Of a stretch of DNA of 44,809 nt, positions 23,226-31,867 are shown piece by piece. The translations under genes and the position numbers were made by a program. Origin of the DNA: an uncultured Eubacteriales bacterium. GTDB taxonomy: Bacteria; Bacillota; Clostridia; Oscillospirales; Acutalibacteraceae. Location of the stretch: NCBI GenBank assembly GCA_902491475.1, contig CABUHY010000019.1:1-44809 (forward strand), read 5' to 3'. The notes under the pieces are model-generated. The model searched no databases, was not told where the DNA came from, and worked only from the letters and a program-made list of their open reading frames with translations. Numbering within the stretch: the first letter of the stretch is position 1; the number at the start of each line of letters is the position of its first letter.

Positions 23226-23868
23226 TTTCGATACTCCTTATCAGTTCAAGAGTTTTTTCGTCCTTTGTGCCGTTGTATTTGTTGTAAAGGCTCTTCAATA
23301 CCTTTTCCACAAACCTTTTATCGGTTTCCCCGTCCGATTTCGGCAGATTTCCGACATAGTATTCATACGGCTCATGCTCCGATTTTTCGCCCGTATATCT
23401 TGCCGAAACAACAAGATAAACATGCCTGTCCTCGCAGACGGTTTTTTCCGTCTCTATTGAAAAGCCGTTGTCAAAAAGCGCACGCCGCACATCTTCAAAA
23501 TGCGTCATAGGTTGTAAAATAAGGTGGATATTTCCGTCCCTCAGCCAATCGGTTGCATTTATCATATCCGCAATCATAATTCCGCCCATACCGCAGACGG
23601 CTATTTCCTGTGCCTCACGGGGCTCTATGTTTTCAAAGCCCGCGGAAAGGCGCAATTCGATTTTTCCGTCCATACCGTATTCTTCAAGCGTTTTTTGTGC
23701 GTTCCCGAGCGGGTTCGGGTTTATGTCGGAGGCAATCGCCCTGTTTGAAATTCCTGTTTCGACTATGTACGCCGGAAGATACGCATGGTCCGTTCCCACA
23801 TCAAGGAAGCAGTCGCATTTGTTTACCGTATCAGCCACGGCGGCAAGTCTCGGTGTCAATTTAATCAT
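23200..23868 (-). CDS. trmK: tRNA (adenine(22)-N1)-methyltransferase TrmK
   Basis: A 222-residue SAM-dependent enzyme that makes m1A22 in tRNA. Motif I FLDVGTDHAYLP, SDINPNPLGNA (motif II/post-I region) and the catalytic region CGMGGIMIADMI and LILQPMTH are family-typical. Two close starts exist, TTG at 23874 and ATG at 23868; ATG is chosen. Neither has a clear ribosome-binding site. Directly upstream is the terminator hairpin of the DUF1858 gene (23873-23915), whose T tract touches this start, so expression may depend on read-through or an unseen promoter. It overlaps the NIF3 gene by 26 nt. Confidence 0.92.
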   Translation of the reverse strand: MIKLTPRLAAVADTVNKCDCFLDVGTDHAYLPAYIVETGISNRAIASDINPNPLGNAQKTLEEYGMDGKIELRLSAGFENIEPREAQEIAVCGMGGIMIADMINATDWLRDGNIHLILQPMTHFEDVRRALFDNGFSIETEKTVCEDRHVYLVVSARYTGEKSEHEPYEYYVGNLPKSDGETDKRFVEKVLKSLYNKYNGTKDEKTLELIRSIENAQGKGNI

Positions 23869-23872
23869 AATC

Positions 23873-23915
23873 AAAAAAATACGGGGTTGGCAGAGTTAAA
23901 CACTCAACCGACCCC
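23873..23915 (-). terminator. Terminator after the DUF1858 gene, abutting the trmK start
   Basis: Minus strand CGGGGT..GAGT pairs with ACTC..ACCCCG (with an internal mismatch), followed by TATTTTTTT. The stem lies within the 57 nt between the DUF1858 stop and trmK. Confidence 0.75.
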
Positions 23916-23925
23916 GCCGCTTTCT

Positions 23926-24129
23926 TTATTTGCTTGCAAGAAAATCGTTGATTTTTTTAACAAGCTCGTCCGCATCAACTCCGTGAACGGCACAAGCCTC
24001 CTCAACGGTCTCGCCTCTTGAAGCGGGGCATCCGAGGCAATGCATTCCCATCTCAAGGAAGAAAGGAACGGTTTCTCTTTCAGCGTCAAGAATGTCGCCG
24101 ATTGTCATATCTTTTGTGATTGAAGTCAT
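23926..24129 (-). CDS. DUF1858 small protein (ScdA/RIC N-terminal-like)
   Basis: A 67-residue protein consisting of one DUF1858 domain. The pattern MTIGDILDAERETVPFFLEM, then GMHCLGCPAS and GETVEEACAVHG, matches the small domain found alone or at the N-terminus of iron-sulfur repair (RIC/ScdA) proteins. The two cysteines (Cys-x-x-Cys) may bind metal or act in redox; this is inference. ATG at 24129 has GGAGG upstream. It lies 29 nt after the GT2 gene and ends with a terminator, so it is probably the last gene of that transcript. Confidence 0.85.
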   Translation of the reverse strand: MTSITKDMTIGDILDAERETVPFFLEMGMHCLGCPASRGETVEEACAVHGVDADELVKKINDFLASK

Positions 24130-24158
24130 TGTTTTCTACCTCCGTTGACTTTATATAT

Positions 24159-25130
24159 TTATTTGTTGCCCGAATCCGCCGGTTTATCAACGGTCTCGGG
24201 TAATATATTGGTTTCGTCAATGATGTAGTTCGGTCTGTTTTTAACTTCAAGATAAATCCTTGAAATGTACTCGCCAACTACGCCCATTGAGATTAAAATA
24301 AGCCCGCCGATTATTAAAATCGAGCAAACAAGCGACGGATAACCTTTTACATCCGGTCCGAAACAAAGGGTTTTTACTATCGTGTAAAGAGCATAGATAA
24401 AGCCCGCCATACTCGTTACAATTCCGCAGAAAAGCGAAATTTTCATCGGAGCGGTGGAGAAGCCGATTATGCCGTCAACCGCATATGTGAACAGCTTCCA
24501 GAACGACCACTTGGTCTTGCCTGCCGCACGCTCGCGGTTTTCGTGCTCAAACCACTTTGTCTTAAAGCCTACCCAGCTGAATATGCCCTTTGAAAAGCGG
24601 TTGTATTCGGGCATTGAAATTATTGCGTTTACGACCTTTCGGGTCATAATGCGGTAATCCTGTGCGCCCTCCTCGATATTGGCGTCCGAAATGCGATTGA
24701 TAAGCTTGTAAAAGCCCCTCGAAAATGCGCTTTTGAGCTTTGCCTCGCCTTTTCGGTCTGTGCGCCTTGCGGCGGCTATGTCAAAGCCCTCCTCGGCTAC
24801 GCTTCTGACCATATCGGGAATGAGCTCGGGAGAATGCTGCAAGTCGGCGTCGATAATCCCCACCAAATCGGCAGAGGACATTTTAAGCCCTGCGAGCATT
24901 GCCGCCTCCTTACCGAAATTCCTTGAAAACGAGATGTATTTCACGCTTTTGTCATTTTCGGCAAGTTTTTTTATAATTTCCGCCGTGCCGTCACGGCTTC
25001 CGTCGTCCACAAAAATGAAAGAGGCGTTTATTCCGTTAAGTCCTTTTAATATCGGAGAGACGGTGGTATAAAACACATCAAGAACCGCTTCTTCGTTATA
25101 GCACGGAACTATAAGCTCAAGTGTTTTCAT
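24159..25130 (-). CDS. Family 2 glycosyltransferase, polyprenyl-phosphate type (GtrB/DPM1-like)
   Basis: A 323-residue membrane enzyme that likely moves a sugar from a nucleotide donor onto a polyprenyl phosphate at the inner membrane face. The GT-A motifs PCYNEE, VDDGSRDGT and DADLQHSPE (catalytic D-x-D) are clear, followed by KIA-like QDYRIMTR and AAGKTKW. Two C-terminal membrane helices (about 228-255, 265-290) have the GtrB/YfdH form. A frame extends to 25163, but ATG 25130 has AAAGGAGAG upstream and starts the domain. The sugar is unknown; no matching GtrA or GtrC gene is nearby. Confidence 0.9.
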   Translation of the reverse strand: MKTLELIVPCYNEEAVLDVFYTTVSPILKGLNGINASFIFVDDGSRDGTAEIIKKLAENDKSVKYISFSRNFGKEAAMLAGLKMSSADLVGIIDADLQHSPELIPDMVRSVAEEGFDIAAARRTDRKGEAKLKSAFSRGFYKLINRISDANIEEGAQDYRIMTRKVVNAIISMPEYNRFSKGIFSWVGFKTKWFEHENRERAAGKTKWSFWKLFTYAVDGIIGFSTAPMKISLFCGIVTSMAGFIYALYTIVKTLCFGPDVKGYPSLVCSILIIGGLILISMGVVGEYISRIYLEVKNRPNYIIDETNILPETVDKPADSGNK

Positions 25131-25175
25131 ACATTCTCTCCTTTCCGAAACGCATCTTATCATTTAATTATACAA

Positions 25176-27872
25176 TCAAACCTCGTCAAACGCAAGTGCT
25201 TTGTTGCGCACTTCAAAGCCTTTTACCGAGGTTGAAAGCTTGATGTCGGCTTTCGGGATTATCATATTGCCGACACGCTCATCGTAATGCGAGGCGTCAA
25301 GCACTCCGTCGATATATACCTTGAGCATTGCGTTCTTTTCCCTGACAAGGGTGATTTTTCTGTCGCCCGTGTTGCAGATGTCGGTGTTACCGACGCATTT
25401 TAACGAACAGCAGTTAAAGCGGACATTGCCGTTTATAAGCGAAACCGCAAGCGAATTGCCCTGTGAGAACAAAAGCGTTTCCTTGGTTGCGGTGTTCACG
25501 GTCATTGTAAGGGTAAAGTCATCCTCAATTTCACAGGGCGCCTCCCTGTCGGAATATAAAATTCTGTCCTTGTAGCAGACAAGAGTTTTCTTTGAATTGA
25601 GGCGGTTGCCGTAGAGGTCACGCACGCTGTATTCGACTGTATATTTTGAGCCTGCCTGTGCGTTGTCAAAGGTCAAAAGCACCTCGCTGTAATCGGCAAG
25701 CAGCTGAGCCTTTACAGGCTTGCCCATATAGGTAAAGCTGTTTTCGTCAAGGACAATGTGCCTGTCAAAGGAGAATACCGCCGTGCTTTCGGTTTCAAAC
25801 TTGGCACGCTTTAATACGGGAGCGGTAGTCTTTTCGCCGCCGAATTTGTATATTACAATCTCATGCGCCGCAAGCTCTGCTTCAAGGGTATCGCCGAACG
25901 AATACTTCCTTTCGCACTTTTCGGTTTCATAGGGAATGACATTTATGCGTGTAAGATTTTTAACGCTTTCGTTTACGCCAATTTCCTTTTCGAGCTTTAC
26001 GGAAATTCTCTGCGGCTTATCGGACGGATTGCGGAGCGAAATAATACCCTCGTTTCCGTTCCACGCACTGTAACCGTAAGTTTTTCCCGAGTCGGCTCTT
26101 TCGCCGATAAGCTTTGAATTCCTGAGCGTTTCAAAGTTCTCACGGACAAACTTCAGCACATCCGCATTGATGCGCCACATATTGTCATTGAAAAGGTCAA
26201 AGCTGTAATAGAGCTCCCAGAACGCAGTACCCCTTGAAGAAATCATATACATATACTTACGGTACTCGTCGTCGGTCATTTTTACCTTTGCGGTATGGCC
26301 GTAGATGGGCTCGTGGTTGTACATATTGGAGTTCGGGAACTGATACTGCCTGATTTTATGGAAATCGTAATAAAGGGCGTCCCTGTATGTGAGCATACGG
26401 TCATAGTCCTTACCGTTTAAGTCCTCGCCGCTCAACGATTTGTCGGTAAAACCGATGTCGCCGCTGTTCTGCATCCATACGCTGTTGACATAGCGCAGGA
26501 ACCACGGGCTCGGAACCGCATAACAGGTAAGGTTTATCCAAAGCTCCTTGCCCTGCTCTGCTCTGAATTTACGCATATCACGGAAAATGGAAATCCACTT
26601 TTCCCATGCGTCGGTCATAACATACATATCCTTATAGCCGCCCGTCGGGTGTCCGTGTCTTTTACTGCGGCAGGGCTTGAGCATAAAGCCGTCAAGCTTC
26701 CAATAGTCTATGTCAAAACGGTTCATATAGTCAAGGAAAAGCAGTTCGACATTGCGTACATACTTTTCGTCCGCAATGCAGATGTCAAAGGAGCTTCTGT
26801 TGTAGCCGCCCTTGCCGTGCTTTTGCATACGCTTTGCAAACGGTCTGTTGTAGTTGTAGCCGCCCCTCGGTCCGAGCCAAAGTCCGAAATGCGAGGAGAA
26901 GTTGTTTGCAAGGCGTGAAGAATTGTAAAGTTCGTGGGGGAATTTCTTGTTAAAGCACCAAAAGTCGCTTTCGTAATCGTTCCAGCCGTCATCGACAACA
27001 TAGGCGTCGAGCGGCTTTACAAAATTCTGCGTCAAGCCCTTTTCAATTTGATAAAAAGAGCCCGTAATGTTTTCCTCCGTGATGTTGAGCATATGGTCGT
27101 ACCAGGAATTGTACTGGGTACGAAGATATGTTTTCTGCGAAACGGTTTTGATGTATTCGAGGAAATCAGCCCTTATAACATCAAACGACATTGTCTGCGC
27201 ACTGCCGAAAACGGATTTGTGGAACGAGTGCTCCCTTTTTCCGTCAAGGATTTTTGAAAGGCTTTTTCCGCTGTAATAACGAAGCCGCAATGTGTTTTCG
27301 ACTATGTTGTTGTCGTTCATCGGGAATTCCGAGCCCGTGAACATACCGTTGATATAAACGGGTTGACCGAGCGAGGCATAGAAGCCGTCAATGAACGCCT
27401 TGTCCATTTCGGGATGAGTCCACTTCTGCAAAATACCGTCACCGAGACGCAAAAGCTCCGTGTCAACGGTATCGATACGCAGATTGAGGTCGCCCGAAGC
27501 CGAAAAGCAAAGCTGTTTTTTCATAAAGAAATCGTCGTTTCCGAGCTTATATACCAAGCGGAAGTTTATGGTTGTGCTGCGGTAAATCGCAGGCTTGAAA
27601 ACGAACTCCAAAATTGATGAGTCCTCTTTTTCATAGGAGTTTACCTTGTCGAGTGTGAGCATTGACGCCTTTAACTCAAACTTTCCGAACCTTTTTAAGA
27701 AAGTTACCGCAAACTCCTCGCTTCCGCTTCCCGAAACAAACAGCGCGGGCTCTTTAAGCCTTTTGTTCGTAATTGTGCCGGGCAAAAGCCTGCCGTTTTC
27801 GACAGAAAAGCTTCTCTCAATATATTCGTTTCCGATAACGGCATTTTTGCCGTCGTTTTTAATGTAAGTCAT
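25176..27872 (-). CDS. GH36-like alpha-galactosidase-type glycosidase with C-terminal LamG-like domain
   Basis: An 898-residue protein with no signal peptide, so probably cytoplasmic. An N-terminal beta-sandwich (about 1-250) precedes a (beta/alpha)8 barrel. The barrel has YNSWYDHM, VVDDGWNDY and DYWKLDGFML, where the Asp in the last is the likely nucleophile, as in clan GH-D (GH27/36). The acid/base would lie in or near NSGDIGF; I cannot fix it. A beta domain follows, and the last about 170 residues resemble a LamG/concanavalin-like fold (DDFTLTMTVN ... KVYIDGVLDAS). Substrate could be alpha-galactosides or alpha-GalNAc glycans. ATG at 27872 is directly after the C_GCAxxG gene, with GGAGCGG inside its end. 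Confidence 0.7.
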   Translation of the reverse strand: MTYIKNDGKNAVIGNEYIERSFSVENGRLLPGTITNKRLKEPALFVSGSGSEEFAVTFLKRFGKFELKASMLTLDKVNSYEKEDSSILEFVFKPAIYRSTTINFRLVYKLGNDDFFMKKQLCFSASGDLNLRIDTVDTELLRLGDGILQKWTHPEMDKAFIDGFYASLGQPVYINGMFTGSEFPMNDNNIVENTLRLRYYSGKSLSKILDGKREHSFHKSVFGSAQTMSFDVIRADFLEYIKTVSQKTYLRTQYNSWYDHMLNITEENITGSFYQIEKGLTQNFVKPLDAYVVDDGWNDYESDFWCFNKKFPHELYNSSRLANNFSSHFGLWLGPRGGYNYNRPFAKRMQKHGKGGYNRSSFDICIADEKYVRNVELLFLDYMNRFDIDYWKLDGFMLKPCRSKRHGHPTGGYKDMYVMTDAWEKWISIFRDMRKFRAEQGKELWINLTCYAVPSPWFLRYVNSVWMQNSGDIGFTDKSLSGEDLNGKDYDRMLTYRDALYYDFHKIRQYQFPNSNMYNHEPIYGHTAKVKMTDDEYRKYMYMISSRGTAFWELYYSFDLFNDNMWRINADVLKFVRENFETLRNSKLIGERADSGKTYGYSAWNGNEGIISLRNPSDKPQRISVKLEKEIGVNESVKNLTRINVIPYETEKCERKYSFGDTLEAELAAHEIVIYKFGGEKTTAPVLKRAKFETESTAVFSFDRHIVLDENSFTYMGKPVKAQLLADYSEVLLTFDNAQAGSKYTVEYSVRDLYGNRLNSKKTLVCYKDRILYSDREAPCEIEDDFTLTMTVNTATKETLLFSQGNSLAVSLINGNVRFNCCSLKCVGNTDICNTGDRKITLVREKNAMLKVYIDGVLDASHYDERVGNMIIPKADIKLSTSVKGFEVRNKALAFDEV

Positions 27873-27875
27873 AGG

Positions 27876-28340
27876 TTAATCTTCCGCTCCTAAAAATTTT
27901 TCGTCAATTATTTTTGCCGTATACTCGACAAGCTCCGAACACGGGCGTTTTTTGTAATAGTGCTCCGTTCTCGCCTCGGGAGTTGCCGTTTCCTTTGCCT
28001 GCGCTTCTTTGGTAAGCCCCAAAAGTTCACGGCAGATTATAGACGGGTTGTCCTTTCTGAATTCGTCGGCAATTTCCCGAACTTTTTCATAGGTTTCGGC
28101 TTTCTTTTGCGAGTCCTTGCCGTCGGTAGCGCCGTAAAGCATACCCGCAACAAGTGCCGCACCGGTTATTGTGCCGCAGACCTCTCTCATTCTGCCGACG
28201 CCTCCGCCGAGACCTGCGGAAACCCTCAATGCGGTCTCCTCATCCATATCGAATTCATCGCAAAAAGCGCAGAACACAGCCTGCGAGCAATTATACCCCT
28301 GTTTGAAGAGCTCAAGCGCCCTGTCGGAATGTTTTGACAT
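27876..28340 (-). CDS. C_GCAxxG_C_C family protein
   Basis: A 154-residue soluble protein. Conserved cysteines fall as in the family: YNCSQAVFCAF near the N-terminus, GLGGGVGRMREVCGTITGA in the middle, ICRELLG and RPCSELV near the end. The family is thought to be redox or metal related from its cysteines; no function is proven. A longer frame reaches 28379, but ATG 28340 has CGGAGG upstream. It opens the run C_GCAxxG, GH36-like, GT2, DUF1858, with a promoter at 28370-28398. Confidence 0.85.
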   Translation of the reverse strand: MSKHSDRALELFKQGYNCSQAVFCAFCDEFDMDEETALRVSAGLGGGVGRMREVCGTITGAALVAGMLYGATDGKDSQKKAETYEKVREIADEFRKDNPSIICRELLGLTKEAQAKETATPEARTEHYYKKRPCSELVEYTAKIIDEKFLGAED

Positions 28341-28369
28341 ACTATCGCCTCCGAATTTCACTGTCTTAT

Positions 28370-28398
28370 ATAATATCACACTTGCGGGATTATATCAA
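28370..28398 (-). promoter_or_regulatory. SigA-type promoter of the C_GCAxxG / GH36-like run
   Basis: Minus strand TTGATA (28398-28393), 17-nt spacer, TATTAT (28375-28370), 30 nt before the first start. Confidence 0.75.
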
Positions 28399-28410
28399 AC
28401 AAATAAGCAG

Positions 28411-28449
28411 AAAAAATCCCCGTTCTTCCGAAAAGAAAAACGGGGATTT
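28411..28449 (-). terminator. Terminator of rplJ-rplL
   Basis: Minus strand AAATCCCCG / CGGGGATTT (28449-28441, 28422-28414) with a long loop, then TTTTCTG. It closes the L10/L12 operon. Confidence 0.85.
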
Positions 28450-28468
28450 GAAATCCGGTAAATTAAAA

Positions 28469-28849
28469 TTACTTAAGAGTAACTTTAGCGCCGACTTCTT
28501 CGAGCTTAGCCTTTGCAGCTTCAGCGTCGTCCTTAGAAGCAGCTTCCTTGATTACCTTGGGAGCGCCGTCAACCATAGCCTTTGCTTCAGCAAGACCGAG
28601 GCCTGTGATTTCACGAACTGCCTTGATAACCTTAATCTTCTCTGCGCCTACTTCTGTAAGCTCAACATCGAATTCTGTCTTTTCCTCAGCTGCTGCTGCG
28701 CCGTCGCCTGCTGCGGGAGCTGCAACTGCTACTGCTGCTGCGGCAGATACGCCGAATTCGTCCTCAACTGCGTGTACGAGCTCTGAAAGCTCAAGAACTG
28801 TAAGAGCTTTGATTTCTTCAATCATAGCTGCAATTTTCTCTGATGCCAT
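28469..28849 (-). CDS. rplL: Ribosomal protein bL12 (L7/L12)
   Basis: A 126-residue stalk protein that recruits translation factors. The N-terminal dimer domain (IAAMIEEIKALTVLELSELV), the Ala/Gly-rich hinge (about 35-55) and the C-terminal domain (KIKVIKAVREITGLGLAEAK) are all present. The start is ATG 28849 with GGAGG upstream; a frame reaching 28897 is not used. It follows rplJ and is under the same L10 leader. Confidence 0.98.
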   Translation of the reverse strand: MASEKIAAMIEEIKALTVLELSELVHAVEDEFGVSAAAAVAVAAPAAGDGAAAAEEKTEFDVELTEVGAEKIKVIKAVREITGLGLAEAKAMVDGAPKVIKEAASKDDAEAAKAKLEEVGAKVTLK

Positions 28850-28900
28850 TTTATTTTCCTCCAATAATAATGAAATAATTTTTAAGTTGTACAGCAAAAA

Positions 28901-29428
28901 TTATTCTGCTGCGGGAGCTTCCTCAGCGGGAGCTTCGCCGCTCTTGTCAACAACTGCCTGAATAGCGCGTGCAAAAGCTGCGATGGGTGCGTTGAACGCA
29001 CTGCAAACTGTAGCGAGCAATACTTCTCTTGACGGAAGTTTTGCAAGGCTTGAAATCTTTTCAAGAGAAATTACCTCATTGTCGAGGAAACCGCCCTTAA
29101 TGTTGAAATTCTCATTCTTGTCAGCGAATTTCTGAAGAATTCTTGCTGCTGCAACATAATCGTCATCAGATGTAGCGACAGCTGTTGTTCCCTCAAGAAC
29201 GCCGTCGAGCTCTGCAAGATCAGTGCCGTCAATAGCAAGATGGATAAGTGTATTCTTTGTTACGGTGTACTTAACGCCCGCTTCACGGAGTTCCTTACGG
29301 AGAACCGTATCATCGGCAACGGAGATACCCTTGTAATCAACGATTACACCTGCACAGGCATTGTCAAATCTTGTTTTAAGGTCTGCAACCTGCTGCTTTT
29401 TGATTTCTAAAACTTTCTCACTTGGCAA
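28901..29428 (-). CDS. rplJ: Ribosomal protein uL10
   Basis: A 175-residue protein that ties L12 dimers to 23S rRNA. The N-terminal rRNA-binding domain (FDNACAGVIVDYKGISVAD, LRKELREAGVKYTVTKNTL) and an Ala-rich acidic tail are seen. It starts at TTG (29428) with a strong AGGAGGTG 7 nt before, a rare start for this gene. An L10 leader with a terminator precedes it, and its own promoter is at 29595-29623. Confidence 0.97.
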   Translation of the reverse strand: MPSEKVLEIKKQQVADLKTRFDNACAGVIVDYKGISVADDTVLRKELREAGVKYTVTKNTLIHLAIDGTDLAELDGVLEGTTAVATSDDDYVAAARILQKFADKNENFNIKGGFLDNEVISLEKISSLAKLPSREVLLATVCSAFNAPIAAFARAIQAVVDKSGEAPAEEAPAAE

Positions 29429-29471
29429 ACGAATTCACCTCCTATAAAAATGTTACGCTTGCTTTATGAGA

Positions 29472-29588
29472 TTAAAAAACCTCTCTGCAAAAGACAGAGA
29501 GGTTCAAAACTTCAATAATAAGTTCCATTCCCTCGGTAGGCAGTCAAAAAACTTTACGCATAAATGCACCTACTGTCTTCGGCAAGCG
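29472..29588 (-). promoter_or_regulatory. L10 leader with attenuator (ribosomal protein autoregulation)
   Basis: The leader between the promoter and rplJ carries the L10-leader core, minus strand GAAGACAGTAGGTGC (in 29566-29580) and CTGCCTACCGAGGGA (in 29529-29543). A terminator stem AACCTCTCTG / CAGAGAGGTT (29504-29495, 29488-29479) followed by T6 sits just before rplJ. Known mechanism: excess L10-L12 complex binds the leader and lowers expression. Confidence 0.85.
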
Positions 29589-29594
29589 GATATT

Positions 29595-29623
29595 ATATTA
29601 ACATACCCGAACGGGTTTGTCAA
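29595..29623 (-). promoter_or_regulatory. SigA-type promoter of rplJ-rplL
   Basis: Minus strand TTGACA (29623-29618), 17-nt spacer, TAATAT (29600-29595). It lies between rplA and the L10 leader. Confidence 0.75.
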
Positions 29624-29632
29624 GCACTGTAA

Positions 29633-30325
29633 TTAAACAGAGTACTTGTTTGAGTTAATCTTTACACCGGGGCCCATTGTTGTTGCAACAACGCAGGACT
29701 TGATGTACTGACCCTTGAGAGCCGCGGGCTTAGCCTTTACGATAGCGTCCATAAGAGTGTTGAAGTTCTCAGCGAGCTTCTCGGCACCGAACGAAACCTT
29801 ACCGATGGGGCAGTGAATGATGTTTGTCTTGTCAAGACGGTACTCAATCTTACCTGCTTTTGCTTCGGTAACTGCCTTAGCAACATCGGGTGTTACGGTA
29901 CCTGCCTTGGGTGAAGGCATCAAGCCGCGGGGGCCGAGAACCTTACCGAGACGGCCTACAAGACCCATCATATCGGGTGATGCGATACATACATCAAAGT
30001 CGAGCATACCGCCCTGGATGTCAGCGAGAAGGTCTTCAGCGCCGACAATGTTAGCGCCTGCAGCCTTAGCCGCATCGGCAGCGTCGCCCTTAGCGAAAAC
30101 CGCTACTCTTACATCCTTACCTGTACCGTTGGGAAGAACAACAGCGCCTCTTACCTGCTGGTCAGCGTGTCTTGAGTCAACGCCGAGACGGATGTGAGCT
30201 TCAACAGTTTCGTCAAACTTGGCAGTTGCCGACTTGCAAGCCAAATCAAATGCCTCGTCTGTATCGTAGAGCTTTGTTTTTTCAATCAATTTTGCGCTCT
30301 CGTTATATTTTTTTCCGTGTTTCAT
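29633..30325 (-). CDS. rplA: Ribosomal protein uL1
   Basis: A 230-residue protein of the L1 stalk. The first-domain RLGVDSRHADQQVRGAVVLP and the signature LGPRGLMPSPKAGTVTPD are textbook. ATG 30325 has AGGAGG upstream. It follows rplK and belongs to the rpmG-secE-nusG-rplK-rplA group. Confidence 0.98.
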   Translation of the reverse strand: MKHGKKYNESAKLIEKTKLYDTDEAFDLACKSATAKFDETVEAHIRLGVDSRHADQQVRGAVVLPNGTGKDVRVAVFAKGDAADAAKAAGANIVGAEDLLADIQGGMLDFDVCIASPDMMGLVGRLGKVLGPRGLMPSPKAGTVTPDVAKAVTEAKAGKIEYRLDKTNIIHCPIGKVSFGAEKLAENFNTLMDAIVKAKPAALKGQYIKSCVVATTMGPGVKINSNKYSV

Positions 30326-30381
30326 AATTTACTTTCCTCCTATTAAGTGGTTAATCGGATTTTTCCTCCCACGAAGGAGCA

Positions 30382-30807
30382 TCAGTCTTCGACAGTGATG
30401 CCCATTGAACGAGCCGTACCTGCGATCATGCTCATTGCAGTTTCAACGGTAGCTGCGTTGAGGTCGGGCATTTTCTGCTCTGCGATCTTCTGAAGCTGTT
30501 CTTTCGTGATGGTTGCAACCTTTGTCTTATTCGGTACGCCTGAACCGCTCTCGATGCCGCAAGCCTTTTTAAGAAGGACTGCTGCAGGAGGAGTCTTTGT
30601 TATGAATGTGAACGAATGGTCTGCATATACAGTGATAACAACGGGGATGATAAGTCCTGCGTCGTTCTTTGTGCGTTCGTTGAATTCCTTTGTGAACGCC
30701 ATGATGTTAACGCCGTGCTGACCGAGTGCCGGTCCTACGGGCGGTGCCGGTGTTGCCTTGCCGGCAGGGATCTGAAGCTTAATAAAGCCTATTACTTTCT
30801 GAGCCAT
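30382..30807 (-). CDS. rplK: Ribosomal protein uL11
   Basis: A 141-residue protein of the GTPase-associated centre. LQIPAGKATPAPPVGPALGQ with GVNIMAF at the start and a C-terminal rRNA-binding domain (PNKTKVATITKEQLQKIA) identify it. A frame extends to 30867, but ATG 30807 has CACCTCC as complement of a strong ribosome-binding site and starts MAQKV. The 106 nt between nusG and rplK contain small palindromes (GCGCATATGCGC) but no clear promoter. Confidence 0.98.
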   Translation of the reverse strand: MAQKVIGFIKLQIPAGKATPAPPVGPALGQHGVNIMAFTKEFNERTKNDAGLIIPVVITVYADHSFTFITKTPPAAVLLKKACGIESGSGVPNKTKVATITKEQLQKIAEQKMPDLNAATVETAMSMIAGTARSMGITVED

Positions 30808-30913
30808 TTTAGCACCTCCAAAAATCGTGGTAGTGGCGGAATAAGTGGCTTCGCTTATCCCTCCCACAGCGCATATGCGCTATAAAAAGCGAACGAATCG
30901 CTTAATACCGTTT

Positions 30914-31471
30914 TTACTGTTGTTTTTCAACCTGGTCGAGTTCAAGTTCAACCGGCGTTTCTCTGCCGAGCATGGAAATGATAACTCTGACCATATTGTT
31001 TTCCGTGTTTACTTCGTCAACTACGCCGATAATGCCGTCAAAGGCACCGTCGATAATGGTAACCATATCGCCCTTTGCATAGTTTACTTCGACAACACGC
31101 TTTTCAACGCCGAGAGCGGCAATTTCACTGTCCGAAAGCGGAACAGGCTTACCCTCGGGACCGACAAATCCCGTAACGCCTCTCGTGTTGCGGATGACAT
31201 ACCATGTGTCATCTGTCATTTCAAGCTCACCCGTGTCCTCGTTTTCAAAGACAGCAAGCTTAACAATAACATAGCCGGGGAAAATTTTTCTTTCAATTTC
31301 TTTCTTGGTTCCGTCGTCCTTAATCTCGGTAACAAGCTCGGTCGGCACCTGAACATCAAGAATATAGTCGTGCATTTTGCGGTTCTCGACTACCGTCTCG
31401 ATATTAGCTGCAACCTTATTCTCATAACCCGAATAAGTATGAACAACGTACCACTTGGAGATTTCTGCCAT
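30914..31471 (-). CDS. nusG: Transcription termination/antitermination factor NusG
   Basis: A 185-residue elongation factor that binds RNA polymerase and links it to Rho or ribosomes. The NGN domain (KWYVVHTYSGYENKVAANIE) and the C-terminal KOW domain (KGDMVTIIDGAFDGIIGVV) are in place. Start ATG 31471 with AGGGGG upstream, 12 nt after secE. Confidence 0.97.
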   Translation of the reverse strand: MAEISKWYVVHTYSGYENKVAANIETVVENRKMHDYILDVQVPTELVTEIKDDGTKKEIERKIFPGYVIVKLAVFENEDTGELEMTDDTWYVIRNTRGVTGFVGPEGKPVPLSDSEIAALGVEKRVVEVNYAKGDMVTIIDGAFDGIIGVVDEVNTENNMVRVIISMLGRETPVELELDQVEKQQ

Positions 31472-31483
31472 TAGACATCCCCC

Positions 31484-31852
31484 TTATAAACCTAAGAATC
31501 CGGAAATAATCGAACCTGCAACGGCTGTTGTTGTTTCGGTGTCAGCCGACGCATTTTTCGCGGCATTTACAAGAAGCTTGATAAGTTCCGAAAGACCTGT
31601 GTCGATACCCCAGATGATTACGCCGAGGACAAACACACAGAGCAAAACGACGCCTGTGCTCTTCCAAACGGTTTTCGCATCGGGCCATACGACCTTCTTG
31701 CACTCGCCTTTCAAATCCTTGAAGAACTTCTTGATGCTCTTACCGATGTTGGCAAAAACATGCTTTTTCTTCTTGGAATTGTCGGACTTGTCATCTTTCT
31801 TGGACTTTTTTGCGGGAGCTGCGGCAGAATCTTTTTTAATTTCGTCAGCCAT
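31484..31852 (-). CDS. secE: Preprotein translocase subunit SecE
   Basis: A 122-residue membrane protein. The SecE motif KECKKVVWPDAKTVWKST precedes one membrane helix (about residues 75-98). The N-terminus is a long Lys/Asp/Ser-rich extension of about 50 residues. It lies between rpmG and nusG, the usual order. Confidence 0.93.
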   Translation of the reverse strand: MADEIKKDSAAAPAKKSKKDDKSDNSKKKKHVFANIGKSIKKFFKDLKGECKKVVWPDAKTVWKSTGVVLLCVFVLGVIIWGIDTGLSELIKLLVNAAKNASADTETTTAVAGSIISGFLGL

Positions 31853-31867
31853 AGTTTTTACCTCCGC

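Noticed and set aside
25176..28340. Complete galactoside-use operon together with galT
   Set aside because: galT is about 15 kb away on the other strand with its own promoter, and no transporter, galK or galE is present in the window.
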